A stretch of 64,000 nt of DNA, from NCBI RefSeq assembly GCF_001439805.1, contig NZ_JYLK01000002.1:310001-374000 (forward strand), written 5' to 3'. Each line of letters begins with the position of its first letter. Position 1 is the first letter of the stretch. The position numbers and the translations under genes were made by a program. Under the pieces are notes generated by a model. It was not told the DNA's origin, did no database searches, and saw nothing but the letters and a program-made list of their open reading frames with translations. This DNA comes from Pseudomonas trivialis (GTDB lineage: Bacteria; Pseudomonadota; Gammaproteobacteria; Pseudomonadales; Pseudomonadaceae). Positions 36,672-46,077 of this stretch are shown here, one piece after another.

Positions 36672-36950
36672 GTGGCCAACACACCTTCCGCCAAAAAACG
36701 TGCAAAACAGGCTGAGAAGCGTCGCAGCCACAACGCCAGCCTGCGTTCCATGGTTCGTACCTACATCAAGAATGTAGTTAAAGCCATCGACACCAAAGAC
36801 GCTGAAAAAGCTCAAGCAGCCTACGTTCTGGCTGTGCCGGTTATCGACCGTATGGCCGATAAAGGCATCATCCACAAGAACAAGGCCGCTCGCCACAAGA
36901 GCCGCCTGAATGGCCACATCAAGGCTCTGAGCGTTCCTGCTGCAGCCTGA
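36672..36950 (+). CDS. rpsT: 30S ribosomal protein S20
   Basis: This 92-residue basic protein starts [18 protein letters not shown], the S20 signature. The start codon is GTG (36672), preceded by GAGGAG; E. coli rpsT also uses a non-AUG start, which is linked to autoregulation there. It is a single-gene unit with its own terminator. The upstream 36419-36671 gap contains its promoter region and no other gene. Confidence 0.97.
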   Translation: MANTPSAKKRAKQAEKRRSHNASLRSMVRTYIKNVVKAIDTKDAEKAQAAYVLAVPVIDRMADKGIIHKNKAARHKSRLNGHIKALSVPAAA

Positions 36951-36994
36951 GTGGTAACAACTGCCCACGCGACGTCAGTTGCGTAACAGTTAGA

Positions 36995-37028
36995 AAATGC
37001 CCCGTACCGAAAGGTCCGGGGCATTTTT
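36995..37028 (+). terminator. Rho-independent terminator of rpsT
   Basis: AAATGCCCCG (36995-37004) pairs with CGGGGCATTT (37017-37026); an inner ACC-GAAA-GGT hairpin stacks inside the loop. A T-run follows. Confidence 0.9.
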
Positions 37029-37060
37029 GTGCGTGCCTGAAAATCACCACAGCTCCACCT

Positions 37061-37086
37061 GTGGGAGGGGGCTTGCCCCCTCCCAC
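37061..37086. repeat. Single REP hairpin
   Basis: GTGGGAGGGGG and CCCCCTCCCAC face each other around a CTTG loop. It is the same core as the other REP elements of the window, here as one hairpin between two terminators. Confidence 0.85.
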
Positions 37087-37123
37087 CTTGGACAATGGTG
37101 GTCAGGTAGCTGTTTTCAAGCGC

Positions 37124-37158
37124 CAAAAAAAACGCCCCGAACCAGTCGGGGCGTTTTT
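37124..37158 (-). terminator. Rho-independent terminator of the slyD-like gene
   Basis: AACGCCCCGA (37131-37140) and TCGGGGCGTT (37146-37155) form a 10-bp stem with an ACCAG loop. The minus strand ends in a run of T, 25 bases after the stop codon of the slyD-like gene. Confidence 0.88.
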
Positions 37159-37182
37159 GCTGGCAGCTGATTAACGCATCAA

Positions 37183-37668
37183 TCAGTGCTGATGACCGCC
37201 TTCGCCGTGAACGTGGCCGTGAGCCACTTCTTCCTGGGAAGCGTCGCGGATGGCAACGATCTTCACCTGGAAGTTCAGACGCTGGCCAGCCAGCGGGTGG
37301 TTGCCGTCGACGGTGACGTCATCGCCATCCAGGTCGCGGATGGTGACGATCTGCATCTGGCCGTCCGGCGCGGAAGCGTGGAACTGCATGCCCACTTCCA
37401 GCTCGTCGACACCTTCGAACATGCTGCGGCTCAGAGTGCTCACCAGTTCGGCGGAGTATTCGCCGTAGGCATCTTCAGGTTCGACGGCAACGGTCAGCTC
37501 ATCACCCACCTCTTTGCCTTCCAGAGCCTTTTCCAGGCCTGGGATGATGTTACCTGCGCCTTGCAGGTAGACCAGCGGCGCGCCGCCGGCGGAGCTGTCG
37601 ATGACCTCACCAGCGTCGTTGGTCAGGGTATAGTCAATGGAGACAGCCTTGTTGGCGGCGATCGGCAT
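37183..37668 (-). CDS. slyD: SlyD-like FKBP-type peptidyl-prolyl isomerase
   Basis: This 161-residue cytoplasmic prolyl isomerase and chaperone has VSIDYTLTNDAGEVIDSS, IIPGLEKALEGKEVGDE, the insert-in-flap EPEDAYGEY and DGNHPLAGQRLNF. The C-terminus is His-rich (HGHVHGEGGHQH), which suggests metal binding as in E. coli SlyD, though the tail is shorter and has no Cys. ATG 37668 is the conserved start. Confidence 0.93.
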   Translation of the reverse strand: MPIAANKAVSIDYTLTNDAGEVIDSSAGGAPLVYLQGAGNIIPGLEKALEGKEVGDELTVAVEPEDAYGEYSAELVSTLSRSMFEGVDELEVGMQFHASAPDGQMQIVTIRDLDGDDVTVDGNHPLAGQRLNFQVKIVAIRDASQEEVAHGHVHGEGGHQH

Positions 37669-37842
37669 GGGGCGAGACCTTTTGCAGAAGAATGAAGAAC
37701 GGACAAGTCTAAACAAGGATTTGCCCGAAAGCGAACAGAACCCGGACGGACGGGACCGAATAACGCTAACCTTGGCACCTGATTTACGGTAGACGCTCAC
37801 GCATAGAGCGCCACCCAAGCCATGCACCTCCAGAGAATTCGC

Positions 37843-39942
37843 ATGCAGACTTTTTTTATCGCGCCCACCGATTTTGGTGTGGGTCTGACCTCCATCAGCC
37901 TTGGGCTGGTGCGTACCCTTGAACGTGCCGGGCTCAAGGTCGGCTTCTTCAAACCGATTGCCCAACCACATCCCGGCGACACCGGCCCCGAACGCTCCAC
38001 CGAGCTGGTCGCCCGCACCCATGGCCTGAAACCACCGCAACCGCTGGGCCTGGCCCATGTGGAACGCATGCTCGGTGACGGCCAGCTGGATGAGCTGCTC
38101 GAAGAAATCATCACCCTCTATCAGCAGGCTGCCGTGGGCAAGGACGTGCTGATCGTCGAAGGCATGGTGCCGACCCGCAGCGCCAGTTACGCGGCGCGGG
38201 TCAACCTGCACCTGGCCAAGAGCCTGGATGCCGAAGTGATCCTGGTGTCGGCGCCGGAAAACGAAGTGCTCACCGAACTCTCCGGCCGCGTCGAATTGCA
38301 GGCCCAGCTGTTTGGCGGGCCGAAAGACCCTAAAGTGCTCGGCGTGATCCTCAACAAGGTGCGCACCGACGAGAGCATGGAAGCCTTCTCGGCGCGCCTT
38401 AAAGAGCACTCGCCTTTATTGCGCAGCGGTGATTTCCGCCTTCTGGGCTGCATCCCCTACCAACCCGAACTCAACGCCCCGCGCACCCGCGACGTGGCCG
38501 ACCTGATGGGCGCGCAGGTGCTCAACGCCGGCGACTATGAAACCCGGCGCATGACCAAGATCATCATCTGTGCCCGCACCATGCGTAACACCGTGGAGCT
38601 GCTCAAGCCCGGCGTGCTGGTGGTGACCCCCGGTGATCGCGACGACATCATCCTTGCGGTGAGCCTGGCCGCCATCAACGGCGTGCCGCTGGCCGGCCTG
38701 CTGCTGACCAGCGACACCCTGCCCGACCCACGCATCATGGACTTGTGCCGGGGCGCCTTGCAGGCCGGTCTGCCAGTGCTGTCAGTGAGCACCGGCTCCT
38801 ATGACACGGCCAACCAGCTCAACAGCCTGAACAAGGAAATCCCCATCGACGACCGCGAGCGCGCCGAGATCATCACCGATTTCGTCGCCAGCCACCTCGA
38901 TGCGCGCTGGCTGCACCAGCGATGCGGCACGCCACGGGAGATGCGCCTGTCGCCGGCGGTGTTCCGCTATCAGTTGATCCAGCGCGCCCAGGCCGCCAAC
39001 AAACGCATCGTATTGCCCGAAGGCAGCGAGCCGCTGACCGTGCAGGCCGCCGCCATCTGCCAGGCGCGGGGTATCGCCCGCTGCGTGTTGCTGGCTAAAC
39101 CTGCGGATGTGGAAGCGGTGGCCCGCGCCCAGGGCATCGAACTGCCCGCCGGCCTGGAGATTCTCGACCCGGACCTGATTCGCCAACGCTATGTCGAGCC
39201 GATGGTGGCGCTGCGCAAAAGCAAGAGCCTCAACGCTCCGATGGCCGAGCAGCAACTGGAAGACACGGTGGTGATCGCCACCATGATGCTCGCGCTGGAT
39301 GAAGTCGACGGCCTGGTCTCCGGCGTGATTCACTCCACCGCCAACACCATCCGCCCTGCCCTGCAGCTTATTAAGACGGCGCCGGGCTGCACCCTGGTGT
39401 CGTCGGTGTTCTTCATGCTGTTCCCCGAGCAGGTGCTGGTGTATGGCGACTGCGTGATGAACCCGCACCCGAGCGCGGCGGAGCTGGCGGAAATCGCCCT
39501 GCAAAGCGCCGACTCGGCGGCCGCGTTCGGCATTACTCCGCGTGTGGCGATGATCAGCTACTCCAGCGGCGACTCGGCCAGCGGCGAGGAAGTGGAGAAG
39601 GTCCGCGAGGCCACCCTGCTCGCCCATGAACAGCAAAGTACACTGCTGATCGACGGCCCGCTGCAATACGATGCCGCCGCCAACGAAGCCGTGGCCCGGC
39701 AACTGGCACCCAATAGCCTGGTGGCCGGCAAGGCCACGGTGTTCGTGTTCCCCGACCTGAATACCGGCAACACCACCCACAAGGCCGTGCAACGCAGCGC
39801 CGATTGCGTGAGCCTGGGGCCGATGCTTCAGGGGCTGCGCAAACCGGTCAACGATCTGCCGCGCGGCGCGCAGGTGGACGATATCGTGTACACCATCGCA
39901 CTGACTGCGATCCAAGCCGCCAACCGACCTATGGATATCTGA
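37843..39942 (+). CDS. pta: Phosphate acetyltransferase Pta (long form)
   Basis: This 699-residue enzyme interconverts acetyl-CoA and acetyl phosphate. The N-terminal part (MQTFFIAPTDFGVGLTS) resembles a dethiobiotin-synthetase-like P-loop regulatory domain; a DRTGG domain (about 210-330) and the catalytic PTA domain (from about 380: RIVLPEGSEPLTVQAA, VSSVFFMLFPEQVLVYGDC) follow. ATG 37843 fits the conserved start. ackA is not next to it: upstream is the divergent slyD-like gene and downstream a PlsC-type gene. Confidence 0.96.
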   Translation: MQTFFIAPTDFGVGLTSISLGLVRTLERAGLKVGFFKPIAQPHPGDTGPERSTELVARTHGLKPPQPLGLAHVERMLGDGQLDELLEEIITLYQQAAVGKDVLIVEGMVPTRSASYAARVNLHLAKSLDAEVILVSAPENEVLTELSGRVELQAQLFGGPKDPKVLGVILNKVRTDESMEAFSARLKEHSPLLRSGDFRLLGCIPYQPELNAPRTRDVADLMGAQVLNAGDYETRRMTKIIICARTMRNTVELLKPGVLVVTPGDRDDIILAVSLAAINGVPLAGLLLTSDTLPDPRIMDLCRGALQAGLPVLSVSTGSYDTANQLNSLNKEIPIDDRERAEIITDFVASHLDARWLHQRCGTPREMRLSPAVFRYQLIQRAQAANKRIVLPEGSEPLTVQAAAICQARGIARCVLLAKPADVEAVARAQGIELPAGLEILDPDLIRQRYVEPMVALRKSKSLNAPMAEQQLEDTVVIATMMLALDEVDGLVSGVIHSTANTIRPALQLIKTAPGCTLVSSVFFMLFPEQVLVYGDCVMNPHPSAAELAEIALQSADSAAAFGITPRVAMISYSSGDSASGEEVEKVREATLLAHEQQSTLLIDGPLQYDAAANEAVARQLAPNSLVAGKATVFVFPDLNTGNTTHKAVQRSADCVSLGPMLQGLRKPVNDLPRGAQVDDIVYTIALTAIQAANRPMDI

Positions 39943-40842
39943 ATGCTGGATTTTCTGCCTGCCGCCGTGCGCGGGGTGATTGCTTCCCTGCTGCTGGCGT
40001 TGAATACAATCCTGTTGTGTTCGTTCCTGTTTATCGTCGCGCTATTCAAGGTGCTGCCCTTCGCCAAGCGTTTCAGCGAATGGCTGATGAACCACACGCA
40101 TGAAGCCTGGGTGACCAACAACAAGGGCTGGATGAACCTGGTGCGCCGCACGCGCTGGCACCTGAGCGGCCTTGAGGGCCTGGACTACCAGCACTCCTAC
40201 CTGGTGACCAGTAATCACCAGAGCTGGGTCGACATCATGGTGCTGCAATACGTGTTGAATCGACGGATTCGCCCACTGAAGTTCTTCCTCAAGCAGGAGC
40301 TGATCTGGGTGCCGGTGATTGGTCTGGCCTGGTGGGCGCTGGGCTTTCCGTTCATGAAGCGCTACACCAAGGCCTACCTGGAAAAATACCCGGAAAAGAA
40401 AGGCAAGGACCTGGAAACCACCCGCAGGACCTGCGCGAAGTTTCGCCACAATCCGGTGGGGATCTTCAACTTTGCCGAAGGCACGCGGTTTACGCCGGGC
40501 AAGCATGCCCAGCAGAAATCGCCGTTTCGCTATTTGCTCAAGCCCAAGGCTGGCGGGATTGCGTTTGTGCTGGATGCGATGGGTGAACAGCTCAAGTCAC
40601 TGGTCAATGTGACCATTCATTATCCTGGCGGGCGTCCGGGGTATTGGGATTTGCTGTGCGGGAATGTGAAGGACGTGGTGGTGCACTTTGAAGAGGTGCA
40701 GATCCCGGCCGGGTTTATCGGCAGGAATTATGAGCAGGATGGCGAGTATCGACTGGCGTTCCAAGGGTGGATCAACCAGCTGTGGGAAGACAAGGATGCG
40801 CTGCTGGACAGGCTGCACACCGATTTCCCAGCTAAAAGATGA
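39943..40842 (+). CDS. PlsC-family acyltransferase (YihG-like)
   Basis: This 299-residue protein has an N-terminal membrane helix (about 8-35) and the acyltransferase motifs SNHQSWVD (NHx4D, catalytic His/Asp) and FNFAEGTRFTPGKH (EGTR). YihG-type enzymes act on lysophosphatidic acid or related lipids in the inner membrane. It starts directly after the pta stop codon and may be co-transcribed with pta. A REP element follows immediately. Confidence 0.9.
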   Translation: MLDFLPAAVRGVIASLLLALNTILLCSFLFIVALFKVLPFAKRFSEWLMNHTHEAWVTNNKGWMNLVRRTRWHLSGLEGLDYQHSYLVTSNHQSWVDIMVLQYVLNRRIRPLKFFLKQELIWVPVIGLAWWALGFPFMKRYTKAYLEKYPEKKGKDLETTRRTCAKFRHNPVGIFNFAEGTRFTPGKHAQQKSPFRYLLKPKAGGIAFVLDAMGEQLKSLVNVTIHYPGGRPGYWDLLCGNVKDVVVHFEEVQIPAGFIGRNYEQDGEYRLAFQGWINQLWEDKDALLDRLHTDFPAKR

Positions 40843-40844
40843 CC

Positions 40845-40941
40845 AAAATGTGGGAGGGGGCTTGCTCCCGATAGCAGTGGATCAGCGACAGATGTACTGC
40901 CTGACACAGCGCCATCGGGAGCAAGCCCCCTCCCACATTTT
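40845..40941. repeat. REPIN (two inverted REP sequences) between the acyltransferase gene and cysNC
   Basis: The arms are perfect for about 28 bases: AAAATGTGGGAGGGGGCTTG continuing to CCCGAT, mirrored at the right end up to 40941. The spacer is about 40 bases. The element fills the whole gap between two convergent genes, touching the cysNC stop codon. Confidence 0.9.
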
Positions 40942-42840
40942 TTAGATCGCGCCGCGCTGGCGCAACAGCTCCAGCACCTGCTTGACGCTGTCGTCCAGCG
41001 ACAACGCCTGGGTGTCGATCACCAGGTCGGCATTCAACGGCACGTCGTACGGGAAGGACTCACCGGGGATGTTGTCCCCGCCCGCCGCGTACAACCCTTG
41101 CGGATCACGCTCGGCGCACACCAGCGGCGAGGCTTGCACGTACACGGTCAGCAAGCGATCGCTGCCGATCAGCGCCCTGGCCTGTTCGCGACCTTCGGCA
41201 TCCGGTGCAACGAACGCGGCCAGGGTCAGCAGGCCGGCTTCGTTGAACTGGCGCGCCACATGGGCGGCACGACGCCAGTTCTCAGTGCGACCGGCGCGGT
41301 CCTGCGGCAAGCCCTTGTTCAGGTCGTGACGCAGGTTCTGGCCGTCCAGCACGAATACCGCGCGCCCCATGTCGAACAGCTTGCGCTCGACCGCATAGGC
41401 CAACGTGCTCTTGCCGGCACCGGAGAGGCCGCTGAACAACACGGTGGCCGGCCGCTGACCGAAGCGCTGGGCGCGTTCTTCGGTGCCCACATGGGCGAGG
41501 CTGCCGTGTTGCGCCGCGCCGCCATGACCGACCGGCGGCGCGATGATCATGCCCGCCGCCACGGTGCCGTTGGTCAAGCGGTCAATAACGATAAACGCGC
41601 CAGTGGTGCGGTTGCTGTCGTAACCGTCCAGAGCGATGGCGGCGTCGAGGCTGACCTTGACCCGGCCGATCTCATTCAACTGCAGGGAACTCGCCGGGCC
41701 TTCGGCCAGGGTGTTCACGTCCACACGGTGCACGATGCTGGTGATGGAACCCGGCACATAGCTGGTGGCGCGCTTGATGTCGTATTTCTTGCCCGGCAGC
41801 ATTGGCTCTTCGGCCATCCACACCAGCATGGCGTCGAAGGCGTCGGTCACTTGCGGCACGTTGCCGGCGTGTACCAGCAGGTCGCCACGGGAGATATCGA
41901 TTTCGTCTTCCATGGTCAGCGTCACGGCCTGGCCGGGGCCTGCCTGTTCCAGCTCACCCTCGAAGGTGACGATGGATTTGACACGGCTGCTCTTGCCGGA
42001 CGGCAGCACCACGATCTCGTCGCCCTTGTGCACGATGCCGCTGGCCAGGGTGCCGGCGAAACCACGGAAGTTCAGGTTCGGACGATTGACGTACTGCACC
42101 GGAAAACGCAGGTCGGTGTAGTTGCGGTCGTTGGCGATCTCGACGGTCTCGAGGATCTCCATCAGCGACTGGCCGGTGTACCAGGGCGAGCGCTCGCTCT
42201 TGTTCACCACGTTGTCGCCCTTGAGCGCCGACATTGGCACGAAAGCCAGGGTGCTGGGCTTGAAGGCGATACCGTCGGCGAACTTCAGGTAATCGGCCTT
42301 GATCTGCTCGAAGACGCTTTGGTCGAAGCCATTGATGTCCATCTTGTTGATGGCCACCACGATATGTTTGATGCCCAGCAACGAGGCGATGAAGCTGTGG
42401 CGACGGGTCTGGGTCTGCACACCGTAGCGGGCGTCGATCAGGATGATCGCCAGGTCACAGGTGGAGGCACCGGTGGCCATGTTGCGGGTGTACTGCTCAT
42501 GGCCCGGGGTGTCGGCAATGATGAATTTACGCTTGGCGGTGGAGAAGTAGCGGTAGGCAACATCGATGGTGATGCCCTGCTCGCGCTCGGCCTGCAGGCC
42601 ATCGACCAGCAGGGCCAGGTCGATGTCATCGCCGGTGGTGCCGGATTTTTTCGAATCGCGGGTAATGGCTTCCAGATGATCTTCGTAGATCATCTTGGAG
42701 TCGTGCAGCAGGCGCCCGATCAGGGTGCTCTTGCCGTCGTCGACGTTGCCGCAGGTCAGGAAGCGCAACATCTCTTTGCGCTCGTGCTGGCCCAGGTAGG
42801 CGAGGATGTCCTCGCTGATCAAATCAGATTGATGCGACAT
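40942..42840 (-). CDS. cysN: Fused sulfate adenylyltransferase large subunit / APS kinase CysNC
   Basis: This 632-residue bifunctional enzyme of sulfate assimilation has an N-terminal CysN GTPase with [15 protein letters not shown] (31-45), [11 protein letters not shown] and NKMD, which activates sulfate to APS with CysD. The C-terminal APS kinase has [17 protein letters not shown] (near residue 465) and makes PAPS. The fused CysNC form is usual in Pseudomonas. It begins 9 bases after cysD. Confidence 0.97.
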   Translation of the reverse strand: MSHQSDLISEDILAYLGQHERKEMLRFLTCGNVDDGKSTLIGRLLHDSKMIYEDHLEAITRDSKKSGTTGDDIDLALLVDGLQAEREQGITIDVAYRYFSTAKRKFIIADTPGHEQYTRNMATGASTCDLAIILIDARYGVQTQTRRHSFIASLLGIKHIVVAINKMDINGFDQSVFEQIKADYLKFADGIAFKPSTLAFVPMSALKGDNVVNKSERSPWYTGQSLMEILETVEIANDRNYTDLRFPVQYVNRPNLNFRGFAGTLASGIVHKGDEIVVLPSGKSSRVKSIVTFEGELEQAGPGQAVTLTMEDEIDISRGDLLVHAGNVPQVTDAFDAMLVWMAEEPMLPGKKYDIKRATSYVPGSITSIVHRVDVNTLAEGPASSLQLNEIGRVKVSLDAAIALDGYDSNRTTGAFIVIDRLTNGTVAAGMIIAPPVGHGGAAQHGSLAHVGTEERAQRFGQRPATVLFSGLSGAGKSTLAYAVERKLFDMGRAVFVLDGQNLRHDLNKGLPQDRAGRTENWRRAAHVARQFNEAGLLTLAAFVAPDAEGREQARALIGSDRLLTVYVQASPLVCAERDPQGLYAAGGDNIPGESFPYDVPLNADLVIDTQALSLDDSVKQVLELLRQRGAI

Positions 42841-42849
42841 GACAGCCCC

Positions 42850-43767
42850 TTAGAAATAACCTTGACGTTTTTTATCTTCCATGGAGCCGGCGCCATCGTG
42901 GTCGATGACCCGGCCCTGGCGCTCGGAAGTTCGCGTCAGGAGCATTTCCTGAATGATGTCCGTCAGCGTCTCGGCTTCGGACTCCACCGCGCCCGTCAAC
43001 GGGTAGCAGCCAAGGGTGCGGAACCGCACTTTCTTTTTGACGATGCGGGCTTTGTCTTCATCGGACAGGTGCTCGAGGATGCGGCCGTCGTCGATCATGA
43101 TCAACGTGCCGTTCTTCTCGATCACGTCGCGCTCGGCGGCGAAGTACAGCGGCACGATCGGGATGCCTTCCAGGTAGATGTACTGCCAGATATCCAGCTC
43201 GGTCCAGTTGGAGAGCGGGAACACGCGGATCGACTCACCCTTGTTGACGTTGCCGTTGTAGACGTTCCACAGTTCGGGGCGCTGGTTTTTCGGGTCCCAG
43301 CGGTGCTTGCTGTCGCGGAACGAGTACACGCGCTCTTTGGCACGGGATTTCTCTTCATCGCGACGGGCACCGCCGAAGGCTGCGTCGAACCCATGCTTGT
43401 CCAGCGCCTGCTTAAGGCCCTCGGTCTTCATGATGTCGGTGTGCTTGGCGCTGCCGTGGGTGAAGGGGTTGATGCCCTGCGCCACGCCGTCCGGGTTGAT
43501 GTGGGTGATGAGGTCCAGGCCCAGCTCTTCAACCATCTGGTCGCGGAACGTGTACATCTCCTGGAATTTCCAGCGTGTGTCGACGTGCATCACCGGAAAC
43601 GGCAGTTTGCCCGGGAAGAAGGCCTTGCGTGCCAGATGCAGCATCACGGCGGAGTCTTTACCGATCGAGTAGAGCATCACCGGGTTGTCGAACTCGGCGG
43701 CGACCTCGCGGATGATGTGGATGCTTTCCGCCTCCAGCTGTTTCAGATGCGTCAGTTTGTCGACCAT
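42850..43767 (-). CDS. cysD: Sulfate adenylyltransferase subunit 2 CysD
   Basis: This 305-residue PP-loop ATP pyrophosphatase family protein has the ATP motif [14 protein letters not shown] near residue 34 and [15 protein letters not shown]. It forms the ATP sulfurylase with the CysN part of CysNC. It is the first gene of the cysDNC operon; the 43768-43953 gap contains its promoter region and a REP hairpin. Confidence 0.97.
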   Translation of the reverse strand: MVDKLTHLKQLEAESIHIIREVAAEFDNPVMLYSIGKDSAVMLHLARKAFFPGKLPFPVMHVDTRWKFQEMYTFRDQMVEELGLDLITHINPDGVAQGINPFTHGSAKHTDIMKTEGLKQALDKHGFDAAFGGARRDEEKSRAKERVYSFRDSKHRWDPKNQRPELWNVYNGNVNKGESIRVFPLSNWTELDIWQYIYLEGIPIVPLYFAAERDVIEKNGTLIMIDDGRILEHLSDEDKARIVKKKVRFRTLGCYPLTGAVESEAETLTDIIQEMLLTRTSERQGRVIDHDGAGSMEDKKRQGYF

Positions 43768-43905
43768 GGTTACTCACGGAAAAACGATCTTGTGGACGGC
43801 CAGCGGGCCGTGTTCGAGCGGGGCATGCTAGCACAGCAACTTCTTCTATTCAGGGAGCCAGCTAGATCGAAACGGTATATGAATATGCCCCCAGGTTTGG
43901 GATTC

Positions 43906-43935
43906 CTGTGGGAGCGGGCTTGCCTGCTCCCACAG
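43906..43935. repeat. Single REP hairpin
   Basis: CTGTGGGAGC and GCTCCCACAG face each other around GGGCTTGCCT; a variant of the REP core (GGAGCGGGC instead of GGAGGGGGC). It lies between the NIF3 gene end and cysD. Confidence 0.8.
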
Positions 43936-43953
43936 TTTGTCCGACTGTTTCGC

Positions 43954-44712
43954 TTAGATCGGATTGGGGCAGTCGATGAACAGATGTTCCAGGGCGAAGC
44001 GCCGCGCCAGGTAATCACCCAGTGCCTGCACGCCGTAGCGTTCGGTGGCGTGATGGCCGGCGGCGATGAAGCTGATGTCGTTTTCCCGCGCGCTGTGGAA
44101 GGTCTGCTCGGAGGCTTCGCCGCTCAGGTACAGGTCGACCCCGGCGGCAATCGCCTGGTCGATATAGCCCTGGCCGCCCCCGGTGCACCAGCCGATCCGG
44201 CGAATCATCGGGCTGCCTTCGATCAGCAGCGGCTCGCGACCCATCACGTCCTGCACACGACGGGCGAAGTCGCGGGGCGACAACGGCTCGGCCAGGGAAC
44301 CGACGAGGCCGATGATCTTGGGATTGCTCGGGTCCAACGGGCCTTCGACCGTGATATCCAATTGACGCGCCAACTGCACGTTATTGCCGACGTCGGCATG
44401 CAGGTCCAGCGGCAGGTGGTAAGCGAGCAGGCTGATGTCGTGCTGGAGCAGGGTTTTCAGGCGGCGCTGCTTCATGCCGGTGATGCACGGGTTTTCGCCC
44501 TTCCAGAAATACCCGTGGTGCACCAGCACCAGGTCTGCGCGCGCGTCGACCGCCGCGTCCAGCAGGGCCTGGCTGGCGGTGACGCCGCTGACGATGCGCA
44601 TCACCTGCGGGCGCCCTTCCACCTGCAGGCCATTGGGGCAGTAATCGGCAATTTTTGCGCTGGCGAGGTAGCGGTCCGCTTCCTCGACGAGGGTAGTAAG
44701 GGGGACGGCCAT
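43954..44712 (-). CDS. NIF3/YbgI family protein (Nif3-like dinuclear metal-center protein)
   Basis: This 252-residue protein has ADYCPNGLQVEGRP near the N-terminus, LVHHGYFWKGE (metal ligands His-His), AYHLPLDLHADVGNN and late GHHATERYGVQ (further ligands His and Glu). The family folds into a hexameric toroid with a two-metal site; GTP cyclohydrolase-like activity has been proposed but the role is unsettled. It is divergent from algW, as in P. aeruginosa. Confidence 0.92.
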   Translation of the reverse strand: MAVPLTTLVEEADRYLASAKIADYCPNGLQVEGRPQVMRIVSGVTASQALLDAAVDARADLVLVHHGYFWKGENPCITGMKQRRLKTLLQHDISLLAYHLPLDLHADVGNNVQLARQLDITVEGPLDPSNPKIIGLVGSLAEPLSPRDFARRVQDVMGREPLLIEGSPMIRRIGWCTGGGQGYIDQAIAAGVDLYLSGEASEQTFHSARENDISFIAAGHHATERYGVQALGDYLARRFALEHLFIDCPNPI

Positions 44713-44733
44713 AAAAGACTCCTAAATATCCGG

Positions 44734-44761
44734 TTCCGAGGCGCTCGCAGCCTCGTATAAT
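44734..44761 (+). promoter_or_regulatory. Candidate sigma-70 promoter of algW
   Basis: TTCCGA (44734-44739), a 16-base spacer and a perfect TATAAT (44756-44761) lie about 55 bases before the algW ATG. The -35 match is weak. Confidence 0.5.
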
Positions 44762-44814
44762 GCGCGACATTATGGGCGCTCCCCCGCCCCCTGCAACCTG
44801 TCAGGACTTACTTG

Positions 44815-45969
<1,155 letters not shown>

Positions 45970-46039
45970 TTCGTCCAGGGTGCTCGTTCGCGAGCGCCTG
46001 TAACTTTATGTTTCGTCGCAGAGCCCGCTCGATTGGCAT

Positions 46040-46060
46040 GTTATATTGTTTCAATACAAC
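46040..46060. promoter_or_regulatory. Near-perfect palindrome at the promoter of the TonB receptor gene (candidate operator)
   Basis: GTTATATTG, a TTT centre and CAATACAAC form a 21-bp inverted repeat with 8 of 9 arm positions paired. It overlaps an extended -10 (TGTTATATT) and ends 17 bases before the receptor start codon, a typical repressor position. It does not look like the GATAAT-repeat Fur box; the regulator is unknown. Confidence 0.6.
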
Positions 46061-46077
46061 CCTTGGAACGTTCTCTC

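Noticed and set aside
37669..38409. Possible N-terminal extension of the slyD-like protein to 408 residues
   Set aside because: The extra part overlaps pta on the other strand and is not FKBP-like; ATG 37668 is the conserved family start.
41098..44760. Open frame of 1220 codons on the plus strand opposite cysNC, cysD and the NIF3 gene
   Set aside because: It is antisense to three well-conserved genes; long open antisense frames are expected in GC-rich Pseudomonas genes. Its product is low-complexity (rich in His, Gln, Val, Ala, Arg) with no recognisable domain.
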